NCBI GenBank assembly: GCA_934565855.1 | Contig: CAKTIO010000005.1 | Location: forward strand, 145,599 to 209,598 | Direction: 5' to 3' | Origin: an uncultured Dysosmobacter sp. | GTDB taxonomy: Bacteria; Bacillota; Clostridia; Oscillospirales; Oscillospiraceae | Length of the DNA: 64,000 nt | Part shown: positions 54,479-62,988 of the stretch, piece after piece | Layout of the letters: every line of letters starts with the position of its first letter | Position numbering within the stretch: position 1 is the first letter of the stretch | The notes under the pieces: model-generated | What the model was told of the DNA's origin: nothing | Databases searched by the model: none | Seen by the model: only the letters and a program-made list of their open reading frames with translations | Program-made: the position numbers and the translations under genes

Positions 54479-55573
54479 TCAGCCATTGGGTTCCGCAGGA
54501 GCGACCTGCTGATAAATGGCGGTGTGATCAAAAATGCAGCGCCAGCTGCTGTCAGCCTTTCCGGTGACACAGAGATATCCGTTTCCGGAGGTGTCCTCCG
54601 CGTAGCTGGCAGAGCAGGAGCCGGACTGTGTGACATACCCGGTTTTGGCACAAAGAACCTCCATTCCGGCGGGACAGTGGTCCTCGATCCGCCGCAGGAA
54701 CCAGTTGGACAAAACCATTCCATTGGGATGCTGCGCCGTGGCAGAGGTGGTGTAGATATGGGTGGACAGGACCTTTCGGCATAGCTCGTTTTCCACAGCG
54801 GCGTGCAGAATCACCGCCATATCGTAAACCGTGCAGTGGTGTGCCTCGTCATAAAGTCCCACACAGTTGGTGAAATGTGCTGTCTCGGAAAGTCCGAGAG
54901 CTTCCGCCTTCTGGTTCATCAGCTCCACAAAGGCTTCCTGAGAGCCGGAGACGTAATTTGCCAGTGCCAGCGCCGCATCCGCCCCGGAGGGAAGAATGAT
55001 GCCATAAAGCAGATCTGTGACAGGGACCTGTTCATCCAGTTCAAATCCGGCAACACTGCAATGATTTTTATAGCAGTAATCAGTGATCTCCCGGGTGATG
55101 ACAGAGGTTGCGTCCCAGTCCGCGATCTGCTCCGCCGCTACCAGCACGGTGAGGATCTTTGTCATGGAAGCGGGGCTGATGACAGTATCGGAAGCCTTTT
55201 CAGCCAGAACGGTCCGGTTGTTTACATCGATCAAAATGGCGTAATCACTGTCGATTTCCTCTCCGAACTGCCGGGTTTGAGCGGTCCGCTCCGCCGAAAA
55301 ACGGGTGGGAGCGGCGATGGGCGGAAGTGGGTCGGATTTGACGGGTTCTGCAGAAGCGGCAGCGGTGCTGCCGGCAGGAACTGCCTGTGATTTATGATGG
55401 GAAAGAGCAAAACCGGCGGAAAACAGGATCAGCAGTCCGGCGACGCCCGCAACGGGAAGAATCCGGCGCAGCTGCTGTTTTCTTCGCTGACGCTGTTTTT
55501 CCCGTCGGCGTGCTGCCCGCTCGACCCGGCGCTGTGTCCGCTCTTCTTCAGAGATGGAGGGTTCAAAATCCAT
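54479..55573 (-). CDS. D-alanyl-D-alanine carboxypeptidase (PBP5/DacF-type)
   Basis: A 364-residue penicillin-binding carboxypeptidase. A very basic cytoplasmic segment (residues 12-38, nearly all Arg, Lys, Gln and Glu) and one membrane anchor (39-58) precede the catalytic domain. The serine nucleophile is in SPASMTK (Ser-136, Lys-139), the second motif is SGAD where many have SGNDA, and the third is CAKTGYV. It trims D-Ala from peptidoglycan stems. The ATG at 55573 has AGGAG 10 nt upstream; an upstream TTG frame has none. Confidence 0.92.
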   Translation of the reverse strand: MDFEPSISEEERTQRRVERAARRREKQRQRRKQQLRRILPVAGVAGLLILFSAGFALSHHKSQAVPAGSTAAASAEPVKSDPLPPIAAPTRFSAERTAQTRQFGEEIDSDYAILIDVNNRTVLAEKASDTVISPASMTKILTVLVAAEQIADWDATSVITREITDYCYKNHCSVAGFELDEQVPVTDLLYGIILPSGADAALALANYVSGSQEAFVELMNQKAEALGLSETAHFTNCVGLYDEAHHCTVYDMAVILHAAVENELCRKVLSTHIYTTSATAQHPNGMVLSNWFLRRIEDHCPAGMEVLCAKTGYVTQSGSCSASYAEDTSGNGYLCVTGKADSSWRCIFDHTAIYQQVAPAEPNG

Positions 55574-55645
55574 AACGGAGGATCTCCTGTCCGATGCTTT
55601 AGATTTTTCTTCCTGCAAAAATAAGAGAAAAAGGAAGTATTTTTT

Positions 55646-55651
55646 ATTATA
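55646..55651 (-). promoter_or_regulatory. Extended -10 promoter of dacA-rsmH
   Basis: Minus-strand TGATATAAT (-10 TATAAT at 55646-55651) without a convincing -35. It lies about 75 bp upstream of the dacA-type start. Confidence 0.5.
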
Positions 55652-55720
55652 TCAGAAGAAATGGCGGAAAAACAGTATGCTATGCGGAAAAAGTGAAAAG
55701 AATTCTCTGGGCAATAATCG

Positions 55721-55752
55721 AAACGGACCGGATTCTATATCCCGGTCCGTTT
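55721..55752 (-). terminator. Hairpin downstream of the TPM gene
   Basis: AAACGGACCGG and CCGGTCCGTTT (11 bp) flank a 10-nt loop. Only a modest T-rich stretch follows on the minus strand. Confidence 0.6.
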
Positions 55753-55773
55753 GCTGATTGAAATTGAAGCCGA

Positions 55774-56973
55774 TCAGCGTCTTCCACCGCCGCGTCCGGC
55801 ACCACCGCCGAAGGAGCCACCGCCGAAGCCGCCGCGTCCGGCACCACCGCCAAAGGAGCCACCGCCGAAGCCGCCGCGTCCGGCACCACCGCCGAAGGAG
55901 CCACCGCCGAAGGAGCCACCGCCGAAGCCGCCGCGTCCGGCACCACCGCCAAAGGAACCGCCGCCGAAGCCGCCGCGTCCGGCACCACCACCGAAGGAGC
56001 CGCCGCCAAAGCCGCCGCGTCCGGTACCACCGCCAAAGGAGCCGCCACCGAAGCTGCCGGGGCGGTTTCCTCCGCGGGGAGGAGTAGGACCGCTTTTGGG
56101 CGGATGGGGACCGGGACCAGGACCGTGCGGCGGACGGGGACCTCTGGGGGGACGCCGCCACCAGCCGCGTCCCCAAAAGATGGGGTAATAGAGAACAGTG
56201 GGCGTTCCCATTCCACGCCGCAGATACCGGCGGCGGTAACGGTTCCAGCGAAGACCATCCAGAAGGACCCAGAGAAGGAACAGAACGACCAATACCTGCA
56301 GGAAGGACCCGAGGATCTGTCCTGTGGGTGTGGGAGCGTAGCCCGTGGATACGCTGGAATAGCTGCCGCTTAAAGAGCTGTAGCTGCGGGAGGTGGCAGG
56401 AATGTAGTTCTCCCTGACGGTGACACCGTAGCCGTCGGCAAGATATTCTACCAGCGCGTCAAAGGTGGACAGAACGCCGCTGTCATACTGTCCGGCAGAG
56501 AAATCGGATTCCAGATAAGAGGAGACGATGCTGTAAATGCTCTGTGTCTCCTGGGAACTCCAGCCGCTGCCCCAAGCCACATAGTAATCTCCGACCGGCT
56601 GACCCTGATAGAGGTTGTCCAGTGCCAGCAGCAGGAGAATGCCATTATTTCGTTGGCTGGACCCTACGCCAAGGCGGGTAAATTCCGCTTCCGCATAGTC
56701 CGCGATGTCGGTAGACCCGGTGGTGGAGAGGATCTCTACCGCGATTTGCGCGCCAGTCTGGGAAAAGAGGGAGGCGTTTATCGCGTCAATATGCTGGCAG
56801 GTACTGGAAGAAAGTACCTGCTCCGTATCGTAGACATATGTGTAGCTGCCCTGAATGGAGGTAGTAAGGGGCTGGGTTGTGTCAGGCTTCCGCGCCTGTC
56901 CGATGAAGACACTTGCCGCGATGGAAGCTATCAACACCAAAGCGGCAAAGCTGCGTTTTTGAAACAGTTTCAT
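55774..56973 (-). CDS. TPM-domain membrane protein with RGG/FGGGS repeat tail
   Basis: A 399-residue protein: N-terminal signal/anchor (residues 8-25), an extracytoplasmic TPM (Psb32/MOLO-1) domain at about 40-190 (VYDTEQVLSS, GAQIAVEILSTTG, NNGILLLLALD, VAWGSGWSS), a Ser/Tyr linker, a second membrane segment (220-240), then a cytoplasmic tail. The tail is first Arg/Pro-rich (241-305), then five tandem copies of a 14-residue GRGGFGGGSFGGGA unit, the third carrying a 5-residue duplication. AAGGAAGG precedes the ATG. It lies 45 nt downstream of telA and is probably cotranscribed with telA and xpaC. Confidence 0.88.
   Translation of the reverse strand: MKLFQKRSFAALVLIASIAASVFIGQARKPDTTQPLTTSIQGSYTYVYDTEQVLSSSTCQHIDAINASLFSQTGAQIAVEILSTTGSTDIADYAEAEFTRLGVGSSQRNNGILLLLALDNLYQGQPVGDYYVAWGSGWSSQETQSIYSIVSSYLESDFSAGQYDSGVLSTFDALVEYLADGYGVTVRENYIPATSRSYSSLSGSYSSVSTGYAPTPTGQILGSFLQVLVVLFLLWVLLDGLRWNRYRRRYLRRGMGTPTVLYYPIFWGRGWWRRPPRGPRPPHGPGPGPHPPKSGPTPPRGGNRPGSFGGGSFGGGTGRGGFGGGSFGGGAGRGGFGGGSFGGGAGRGGFGGGSFGGGSFGGGAGRGGFGGGSFGGGAGRGGFGGGSFGGGAGRGGGRR
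55789..56052 (-). repeat. 42-bp tandem repeat encoding RGG/FGGGS units
   Basis: Five in-frame copies of a 42-bp unit, one with an extra 15 bp, encode residues 318-392, preceded by a degenerate FGGGS stretch. Copies differ by only a few silent changes, so length variation between strains is likely. Confidence 0.92.
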
Positions 56974-57018
56974 ATGGACCTTCCTTGCCGAAATGAAAAT
57001 CAGAAAACTGGAAAGGGT

Positions 57019-58200
57019 TTACCGGTGGAGCTCCAGAAGCTTTGCCTTCAGCTCTCCCTCGATTTTCCCAAGCTCGGCTTCTGCGGCGGCGCGCTTTTCC
57101 GCGCCCTCCCGTTGAATGGTCAAAACCTCGTCCAGTGTGGAGATCAGCTGCTCATTGGTGTGCTGCAGCGTTTCGATATCCACAATGCTCCGCTCTGCTT
57201 CCTTAGCGGTGGCGAGCGTACCCATTTTCAGCATATCGGCATTCTTTTTCAGCAGCTGGTTGGTCATGTCCGTCACGGCGCTTTGCGCGGCGGTTGCCTG
57301 ACGGGAATGCTCCAGTCCGAGAGCCAGGACCATCTGGCTTTTCCACAGGGGAATGGTATTGACCAGAGAGGACTGGATCTTTTCCACCATCAGGGCATCA
57401 TTATTTTGCAGAAGCCGGGTCTGCGGACCCATCTGAATGGAGATCATCCGGGTCAGCTCCAGATCGTGCAGCTTTTTCTCAAACCGCTGGCACATCTGCT
57501 CCAGATCGTTGCAGCGCTGGGCGTCTTCCTGCGTACCGGACTGCTCTGCCTTTTTACGCAGCTCGACCAGTTGGGTGCCGCGAACGTTTTCCAGACACTT
57601 TTTTCCAGCCAGAATATACATGGTCAGCTCTTTGTAATATTTCAGGTTCAGCTCGTACATCTGGTCAAACATGGCGATGTCCTTCATCAGCGTGACCTGA
57701 TGCTGTTCCAACTCCCGGGCAATCTGATCGACATTGCTCTCCACCTTGGAATACTGTGCCTTCATGACCTCCAGACGGTTGACCGGCTTGCGGAACAGTC
57801 CCGCAAGACCTTTTTTTTCCTCGTCCGCGCCGAAATGCTTCAATTCGGCAACCAGCTGGCTGAGGGATTTGCCTACCTCGCCCAGATCCTTGCTGCGGAC
57901 GGAGGAAAGAGCATTTTCAGAGAAACCGGCAACGTTTTTCTGCGCGGCGGAGCCGTATTGCAGGATGGTATTGGAATCCTCAACATTGATCTTTTTGGAG
58001 AAATCCTCGACCATCTGCCGCTCAGCGTCGGAGAGCAGGGAATCATCCATCGCGACGGGGGCGGCTTCCGGCTTTTCCGGCTGGGGCACGGGAGCGGCGG
58101 GAGTGGAAACGGCAGGCTCCAGCGTCAGCGCGGGGATGGAGCTTTCTGCCGGTGCGGACTGCGGCTCCAGCGTCAGTTCAGGGGTCATGGAATCGTTCAT
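57019..58200 (-). CDS. Toxic anion resistance protein TelA
   Basis: A 393-residue TelA/YaaN-family protein. After a Pro/Ala/Glu-rich start (to residue 50) it is almost entirely helical: LSDAERQMVEDFSKKINVED, ILQYGSAAQKNVAGFSENAL and LWKSQMVLALGLEHSRQATA are typical of the family. It has no membrane segment. TelA proteins affect tolerance of tellurite and some antimicrobials; the mechanism is unknown. GGAGGG precedes the ATG. It follows xpaC by 68 nt, as in Bacillus xpaC-yaaN, and is followed by the TPM gene. Confidence 0.93.
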   Translation of the reverse strand: MNDSMTPELTLEPQSAPAESSIPALTLEPAVSTPAAPVPQPEKPEAAPVAMDDSLLSDAERQMVEDFSKKINVEDSNTILQYGSAAQKNVAGFSENALSSVRSKDLGEVGKSLSQLVAELKHFGADEEKKGLAGLFRKPVNRLEVMKAQYSKVESNVDQIARELEQHQVTLMKDIAMFDQMYELNLKYYKELTMYILAGKKCLENVRGTQLVELRKKAEQSGTQEDAQRCNDLEQMCQRFEKKLHDLELTRMISIQMGPQTRLLQNNDALMVEKIQSSLVNTIPLWKSQMVLALGLEHSRQATAAQSAVTDMTNQLLKKNADMLKMGTLATAKEAERSIVDIETLQHTNEQLISTLDEVLTIQREGAEKRAAAEAELGKIEGELKAKLLELHR

Positions 58201-58268
58201 AAATAGTTCCCTCCGTAATTTAGTTCATAGGTGAGTTCATGTACCGCTGCGGGCGGTAAAGTAGTTCA

Positions 58269-58976
58269 TCAAAGCTCCAGATGAATATCGGAAGTGTTCT
58301 GCGCTTTCTGCGGCTCCGGCTTTCGGGAGGACAGCCCCTCCTGCGCCATCATGGTTTCCAGCACGGTGATATCTGTGGAAATGTCCAAAGCGGTATCACC
58401 AAACAGGGCGTCCAGCTGCTTCTGGAAGGCGGCGACGATGGTTTTCATCATCCCGGCGACCCGGGCTTTGGTGGCGTCGATGTTTTCACCGGAAATTCCG
58501 GCGGCGCTGGCACGGTCATAGGCATTTAACAGCTTTAAGGTAGTGGGAAGGTAGTAGTCCATGAATTTCCGGATCTGCGGCAGCTTTTTCGGCTCTGCCT
58601 TTACCAGATCAAATATCTTTCCGCAGACCTGCTCCAGCTGTTCAATGTCTGCGGATACCTCCGGGTCAGCGATGCTGTCATTCAGACGCTTCATTTCGGA
58701 GATCGCCATTGCACCGTCCTTCAGCACCTTGTCCATCGCGGGATCTCCGGTGGAGGGCTGGGGCTCCGGCTTTTTCTTTTCAGCTGCCGTTGTACTGCTC
58801 TGTACGGCGGGAATTCCCGCGCTGCGGCACAGGAAATCCACCAGGAAGAAGCCCGCGGCGGAAAGGACGATCAGCAGAAGGTAGTGCTGAATGGCGTACA
58901 GTGGGAAAAACAGCGCGTAGCAGAGCCAGATTGCTGCGGCGGCATAGAACGGGGCGACCGGTTTACGAGCAGGCAT
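58269..58976 (-). CDS. XpaC-family membrane protein
   Basis: A 235-residue protein with two N-terminal membrane segments (about residues 8-26 and 30-48) and a helical cytoplasmic region: DKVLKDGAMAISEMKRLND, FMDYYLPTTLKLLNAYDR and MKTIVAAFQKQLDALF are typical of XpaC. The family name comes from 5-bromo-4-chloroindolyl phosphate hydrolysis in Bacillus, but true activity is unclear. The ATG at 58976 has GGGAGGG upstream. It is the first gene of the xpaC-telA-TPM group. Confidence 0.88.
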   Translation of the reverse strand: MPARKPVAPFYAAAAIWLCYALFFPLYAIQHYLLLIVLSAAGFFLVDFLCRSAGIPAVQSSTTAAEKKKPEPQPSTGDPAMDKVLKDGAMAISEMKRLNDSIADPEVSADIEQLEQVCGKIFDLVKAEPKKLPQIRKFMDYYLPTTLKLLNAYDRASAAGISGENIDATKARVAGMMKTIVAAFQKQLDALFGDTALDISTDITVLETMMAQEGLSSRKPEPQKAQNTSDIHLEL

Positions 58977-59106
58977 GGTGAAAAGACCCTCCCTTAAATG
59001 CACACAAATCTGTAAAAACTGACCATATTATAGCCCCGGAAAGCATACAGCGTCAAGGGCGGCGGTACGCGGAGAAAAATGGTTTACGAAGAGTTCATAA
59101 ATAGAG

Positions 59107-59138
59107 CGGTCCCCACCTGTTAAAACAGGTGGGGACCG
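59107..59138 (-). terminator. Hairpin downstream of the oad operon
   Basis: A 15-bp perfect stem (59107-59121 with 59124-59138) with a minimal loop lies 12 nt after the oadA stop. The T-run is weak. Confidence 0.65.
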
Positions 59139-59150
59139 GGGAAAGCTGGA

Positions 59151-60617
59151 TCAATGGGTGGTGCAGTCGTCCACATACAGCACACGGACGGCGTTGGGGT
59201 CCGCTGCCGGGGCTGCCGGCTGTGCCGGTGTGGGAGCTGCGGCGGTAGGTGCTTCCTTGGGACCATCCCGGTACGCAAGGAACTTGGGCGCGACCTGGGG
59301 GAACAGGGCAAGGCTGAGAATGTCCTCGTCACTCTTGGCAATGTCCTTATATTCCTCACGGTACTTGGGAAGCTCCGGCTCCAGCAGGTCTGCCGGACGG
59401 CAGGTGATGACATCCTCTGGACGGATACCGGCTTTGGCGCGGATGCTTTCATTTACGGTGCCGGGAAGCTTTCCGTATTCACCGCGCAGCATCGCCTTGG
59501 ATTCCTTGGTGAAGGTCTTGTAGCGTTCACCAAGAACGATGTTCATGACTGCCTGCGTGCCGACAATCTGGCTGGAGGGCGTGACCAGAGGAGGATAGCC
59601 ATAGTCCTTGCGGACGTTGGGGATCTCCGCCAGCACCTCATAATACTTGTCCTCCTTGCCAGCCTGCTTCAACTGGGAGATCAGGTTGGACAGCATTCCG
59701 CCGGGGACTTGGTACAGCAGGGCATTGGGGTCCACATTCAGGACCTTGGGGTCCAGAACACCCTCCTGCTTCAGCTTTTCAGCGACCCTGCGGAAGTGAA
59801 CGGCGGCATCGCTCATCTTTTGCAGGTCCAGACCGGTATCTCTGGGCGTTCCGCGCAGCGTTGCCACCAGAGACTCTGTTGCGGGCTGGGAGGTGCCGTT
59901 GGCGAGCGGAGACAGCGCGGTGTCTACAATGTCCACGCCTGCCATAGCCGCCATGAGATACACCATGTCGCCGGTGCCGGTTGTGTTGTGGGTATGCAGA
60001 TGAATGGGAACGGAGACCGTTTCCTTCATCCGCTTTACCAGGGAGTAGGCGTCCATCGGCAGCAGGAGGTTTGCCATATCCTTGATGCAGATGGCATCAG
60101 CGCCCATCTGCTCCAGCTCCTTTGCCAGATTCACGAAGTATTCCTCGCTGTGGATGGGAGAGAGCGTGTAGGACAGGGTCGCCTCGACCTCACCGCCATA
60201 CTTCTTGGTGGACTTAATCGCCTGCTCCAGATTCCGGATGTCATTCAGGGCGTCAAAAATACGGATGATGTCGATGCCGTTTTCAATGGACTTGCGGCAG
60301 AATGCGTCTACCACATCATCGGCATAGTGCTTATAGCCCAGAATGTTCTGCCCGCGGAACAGCATTTGCAGCTTGGTGTGGGGCAGAGCCTTCCGCAGGG
60401 CGCGGAGACGCTGCCAGGGGTCCTCGTTCAGAAAGCGCATACAGGCGTCAAAGGTGGCGCCGCCCCAGCATTCCAGGGAATAATAACCGATGGAGTCCAG
60501 AATTTCACAGGCGGGCAGCATATCCTCCAGACGCATCCGGGTGGCTGCTTGAGACTGGTGCGCATCCCGGAGAATGGTGTCCGTAATCAGCAGGGGCTTG
60601 TTGCTCAAAAATTCCAT
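59151..60617 (-). CDS. Oxaloacetate decarboxylase alpha / pyruvate carboxylase B-type carboxyltransferase
   Basis: A 488-residue biotin-dependent carboxyltransferase. The TIM-barrel metal and substrate motifs are clear: ITDTILRDAHQSQAATRM, ECWGGATFDACMRFLNEDPW, KDMANLLLP (carboxylated-lysine region) and PIHLHTHNTTGTG. The C-terminus ends in an Ala/Pro-rich linker (PTAAAPTPAQPAAPAAD) and a short tail ending CTTH, with no biotin domain; the biotin carrier is the separate gene upstream. AGGAGG precedes the ATG. Whether it decarboxylates oxaloacetate or a related acid cannot be decided. Confidence 0.92.
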   Translation of the reverse strand: MEFLSNKPLLITDTILRDAHQSQAATRMRLEDMLPACEILDSIGYYSLECWGGATFDACMRFLNEDPWQRLRALRKALPHTKLQMLFRGQNILGYKHYADDVVDAFCRKSIENGIDIIRIFDALNDIRNLEQAIKSTKKYGGEVEATLSYTLSPIHSEEYFVNLAKELEQMGADAICIKDMANLLLPMDAYSLVKRMKETVSVPIHLHTHNTTGTGDMVYLMAAMAGVDIVDTALSPLANGTSQPATESLVATLRGTPRDTGLDLQKMSDAAVHFRRVAEKLKQEGVLDPKVLNVDPNALLYQVPGGMLSNLISQLKQAGKEDKYYEVLAEIPNVRKDYGYPPLVTPSSQIVGTQAVMNIVLGERYKTFTKESKAMLRGEYGKLPGTVNESIRAKAGIRPEDVITCRPADLLEPELPKYREEYKDIAKSDEDILSLALFPQVAPKFLAYRDGPKEAPTAAAPTPAQPAAPAADPNAVRVLYVDDCTTH

Positions 60618-60700
60618 ATATACCTCCTAACCGCCAGCGCGCTTGCGGCGCTGCGCGGCGGTGATGATGAGACCGGCGGACATTACGCCGGAGGGATGGG

Positions 60701-61057
60701 TTACTGGATCACGCACAGCAGTGCGCCGGATTCTACCGCGGCGCCCTTGGTGGTGTTGATGGAGGCGACCACGCCGCCCTTGGGAGCGACGATCTCGTTT
60801 TCCATTTTCATAGCCTCCAGCACCATCAGGACCTGCCCCTCCTGCACGGACTGACCGGCGGCAACGTTGATGGATAGAATGGTTCCCGGAATGGGAGCGC
60901 AGACCTTTTCACCGCTGACAGGGGCGGGCGCGGTTGCCGGAGCGGGCGTGGGAGCCGCCGGCGCGGCAGATGCGGCGGTTGCGGGAGCGGAGCCTGTCAG
61001 CTCTTCCAGCTCGATCTCATAGGCGGTGCCGTTGACAATGACTTTATATTTTTTCAT
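60701..61057 (-). CDS. Biotin carboxyl carrier protein
   Basis: A 118-residue biotinyl protein. An N-terminal KVIVNGTAYEIELEEL strand region, a long Ala/Pro linker, and a lipoyl/biotinyl domain with the biotinylated Lys in LEAMKMENE. It resembles the gamma/delta carrier subunits of sodium-pumping decarboxylases. AGGAGA lies upstream of the ATG. It sits between oadG and oadA in one transcript, completing the carboxyltransferase. Confidence 0.94.
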   Translation of the reverse strand: MKKYKVIVNGTAYEIELEELTGSAPATAASAAPAAPTPAPATAPAPVSGEKVCAPIPGTILSINVAAGQSVQEGQVLMVLEAMKMENEIVAPKGGVVASINTTKGAAVESGALLCVIQ

Positions 61058-61092
61058 TTCCTCAATCTCCTATCATATTATTGGACAGATGT

Positions 61093-61377
61093 TTACAGCT
61101 TCTTGAAAGAGTGGATCCGGATCCGGGAGATATCTGTGCCGAGACTTTCCGCCAACGCGGCGGATACAGCGGCGACCAGTTCCTGCGGGATGGGTTCGGC
61201 AGCGGCGCTGCCGGAGGGAGCGGGTGCCGTGGTAGGAACGGGTTCTGCCGCTGAGACCGGTGTGTCTTGATGACGGCTGCCCTGCAGACGGATCAGGTGA
61301 ATCAGAAGAATCAGGCAGATCAGGCTGCAAATTGCCGAAATCCCCAGCAGGCAGAGGAAAAGATTGGAATTTTCCAT
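61093..61377 (-). CDS. OadG-family small membrane subunit
   Basis: A 94-residue protein with one N-terminal membrane segment (residues 6-28), a Pro/Ala-rich linker, and a C-terminal helix ELVAAVSAALAESLGTDISRIRI. This is the architecture of the gamma subunit (OadG) of sodium-pumping decarboxylases, which anchors the complex and ends in a zinc-binding region; that terminal His-rich part is minimal here. AAGGAGG precedes the ATG at 61377. It heads the operon. No OadB (the sodium-pumping beta subunit) is encoded in the window. Confidence 0.75.
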   Translation of the reverse strand: MENSNLFLCLLGISAICSLICLILLIHLIRLQGSRHQDTPVSAAEPVPTTAPAPSGSAAAEPIPQELVAAVSAALAESLGTDISRIRIHSFKKL

Positions 61378-61407
61378 GAGACGCCTCCTTATTTGATGCT
61401 TTCTTGC

Positions 61408-61436
61408 ATTGTAACAATTTTGCAGTGAAATTACAA
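61408..61436 (-). promoter_or_regulatory. Promoter of the oad operon
   Basis: Minus-strand -35 TTGTAA (61431-61436), 17-bp spacer, -10 TACAAT (61408-61413). The remaining sequence up to 61637 contains no gene that I can support. Confidence 0.65.
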
Positions 61437-61637
61437 TTCTAAAAGGCGCATTTTTTGATTGTCTGCAAGAATTGAGAGGTTCTGAAAAAAACGGAAAGCA
61501 GATTTGGCATTTCTTCACAAAAAGTTATAAAGAAGGCGTGAAAAAACAGCGGCGGCGCGGGGAGCAGAAGATGCTGTGTATGGTGGAAAAGCGCGAAAGG
61601 AGTGACATATGCGGCGGACAGAAATGGAATTCTGTGC

Positions 61638-61643
61638 TATAAT
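61638..61643 (+). promoter_or_regulatory. Extended -10 promoter of sfsA
   Basis: TGCTATAAT (-10 TATAAT at 61638-61643) without a good -35, about 40 bp before the start codon. Confidence 0.55.
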
Positions 61644-61684
61644 CAAAACAAATAGCATTTCAAATGCAGAGAGGGGGCAGCAGG

Positions 61685-62368
61685 GTGAATTATGGCACGG
61701 TGATTCCCGGACGGTTTTTGCACCGCCCAAACCGCTTTATTGCCTTGGTGGAAACAGAGGAAGGACAGCAGGTCTGCCATGTGAAGAATACGGGGCGCTG
61801 CCGGGAGCTGTTGGTCCCTGGTGCAACGGTGTATCTGGAACAGGCGGAAAATCCTGCCAGAAAGACCCGGTACGATTTGATCGCCGTGGAGAAGGGGGAA
61901 CGCCTGATCAACATGGATGCCCAGGCGCCTAACCGTGTGTTTGCCGAGTGGGCGGCTTCCGGCGGCTTTCTGCCGGAGGTGGAGAGAATATTGCCGGAGT
62001 ACCGCTACGGCGATTCCCGGCTGGATTTTTGCATAGAGACTGCGAAGGGAAAGCGGCATTTGGTAGAGGTCAAGGGGGTAACGCTGGAGGAGCATGGACA
62101 CGCCTCCTTTCCGGACGCGCCCACAGAGCGTGGGGTCCGCCATATCCACGAATTGGAGCGGGCGGCGCGGGAAGGACTTGACGCTACATTATTCTTTGTG
62201 GTACAAATGAATGACATTCTCAGTGTGGCTCCCAATGACCGGACGCATCCGGCGTTTGGCACCGCGCTGCGGGAAGCTGTTCGGAACGGAGTGAGGGTGC
62301 AGGCGTGGGAATGCCAGGTGACACCGGAAAGCCTGTTCATCCAGAAGCCTGTTCCAATTATATTATAA
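61685..62368 (+). CDS. sfsA: DNA/RNA nuclease SfsA
   Basis: A 227-residue SfsA. The N-terminal OB-like part (GRFLHRPNRFIALVE, VKNTGRCRELLVPGA) is followed by the restriction-enzyme-like nuclease core: YGDSRLDFCIE, VEVKGVTLE and FPDAPTERGVRHI. The SRLDF Asp and EVK Lys are the expected catalytic residues. The start is GTG at 61685, with AGAGGGGG 7 nt upstream. Its physiological role is unclear despite its original name (sugar fermentation stimulation). mntP follows after 13 nt. Confidence 0.94.
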   Translation: MNYGTVIPGRFLHRPNRFIALVETEEGQQVCHVKNTGRCRELLVPGATVYLEQAENPARKTRYDLIAVEKGERLINMDAQAPNRVFAEWAASGGFLPEVERILPEYRYGDSRLDFCIETAKGKRHLVEVKGVTLEEHGHASFPDAPTERGVRHIHELERAAREGLDATLFFVVQMNDILSVAPNDRTHPAFGTALREAVRNGVRVQAWECQVTPESLFIQKPVPIIL

Positions 62369-62381
62369 ATGGGGCATAATC

Positions 62382-62954
62382 ATGGGGATTTTAGAGTTAT
62401 TTTTGATTGGCGTCGGACTGTCAATGGATGCGTTTGCGGTGTCCATCTGCCGGGGACTTGCCATGCAGAGACTGAATTGGAAAAACGCAGTAGTTATAGG
62501 ATTGTATTTCGGCGGCTTTCAGGCACTGATGCCATTTACAGGATGGCTGCTGGGATCGACCTTTGCAAGGTATATTCAAAGCGTGGACCATTGGGTGGCG
62601 TTGATCCTGCTGGTGTTCATCGGCGTGAACATGATTCGGGAAGCAATGGGAGACGAAGAGGGAGAAGAGGAGAGCTATCTGGAAGAGAAGCTGGACCACA
62701 AGCAGATGTTTCTCATGGCAGTGGCGACCAGCATTGATGCTTTGGCAGTGGGTGTGACCTTCGCCTTCCTGAACGTTTCCATTGTCCCGGCAATCTCCAT
62801 CATTGGATGTACGACCTTTGCACTGTCCATTATAGGCGTTGTTGTAGGAAATTTCTTTGGAATGCGCTATAAAAAGCGGGCGGAGATCATCGGCGGCGTG
62901 ATCCTGATTTTACTGGGTGTGAAGATTTTGCTGGAACACCTGGGCATCCTGTAA
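62382..62954 (+). CDS. mntP: Manganese efflux pump MntP family
   Basis: A 190-residue protein with six predicted helices. The family's paired Asp motifs are SMDAFAVSICRGL in helix 1 and SIDALAVGVTFAF in the second half, an internal duplication typical of MntP. It exports Mn2+. The cytoplasmic loop around residues 88-105 is very acidic. No yybP-ykoY manganese riboswitch precedes it; it is probably translated from the sfsA transcript, with only a weak ribosome site. Confidence 0.9.
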   Translation: MGILELFLIGVGLSMDAFAVSICRGLAMQRLNWKNAVVIGLYFGGFQALMPFTGWLLGSTFARYIQSVDHWVALILLVFIGVNMIREAMGDEEGEEESYLEEKLDHKQMFLMAVATSIDALAVGVTFAFLNVSIVPAISIIGCTTFALSIIGVVVGNFFGMRYKKRAEIIGGVILILLGVKILLEHLGIL

Positions 62955-62988
62955 GAAACTGAACTGACCAAAAAGAAAGGAGAAGCAT

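Noticed and set aside
55789..56052. Regularly spaced repeats that might suggest a CRISPR array
   Set aside because: The repeats are contiguous without unique spacers and are fully in frame within a coding gene.
55751..56188. Plus-strand frame encoding repeated Pro-Pro-Lys-Glu-Pro
   Set aside because: It is the antisense of the TPM repeat tail; the TPM frame has domain homology, membrane segments and a ribosome site.
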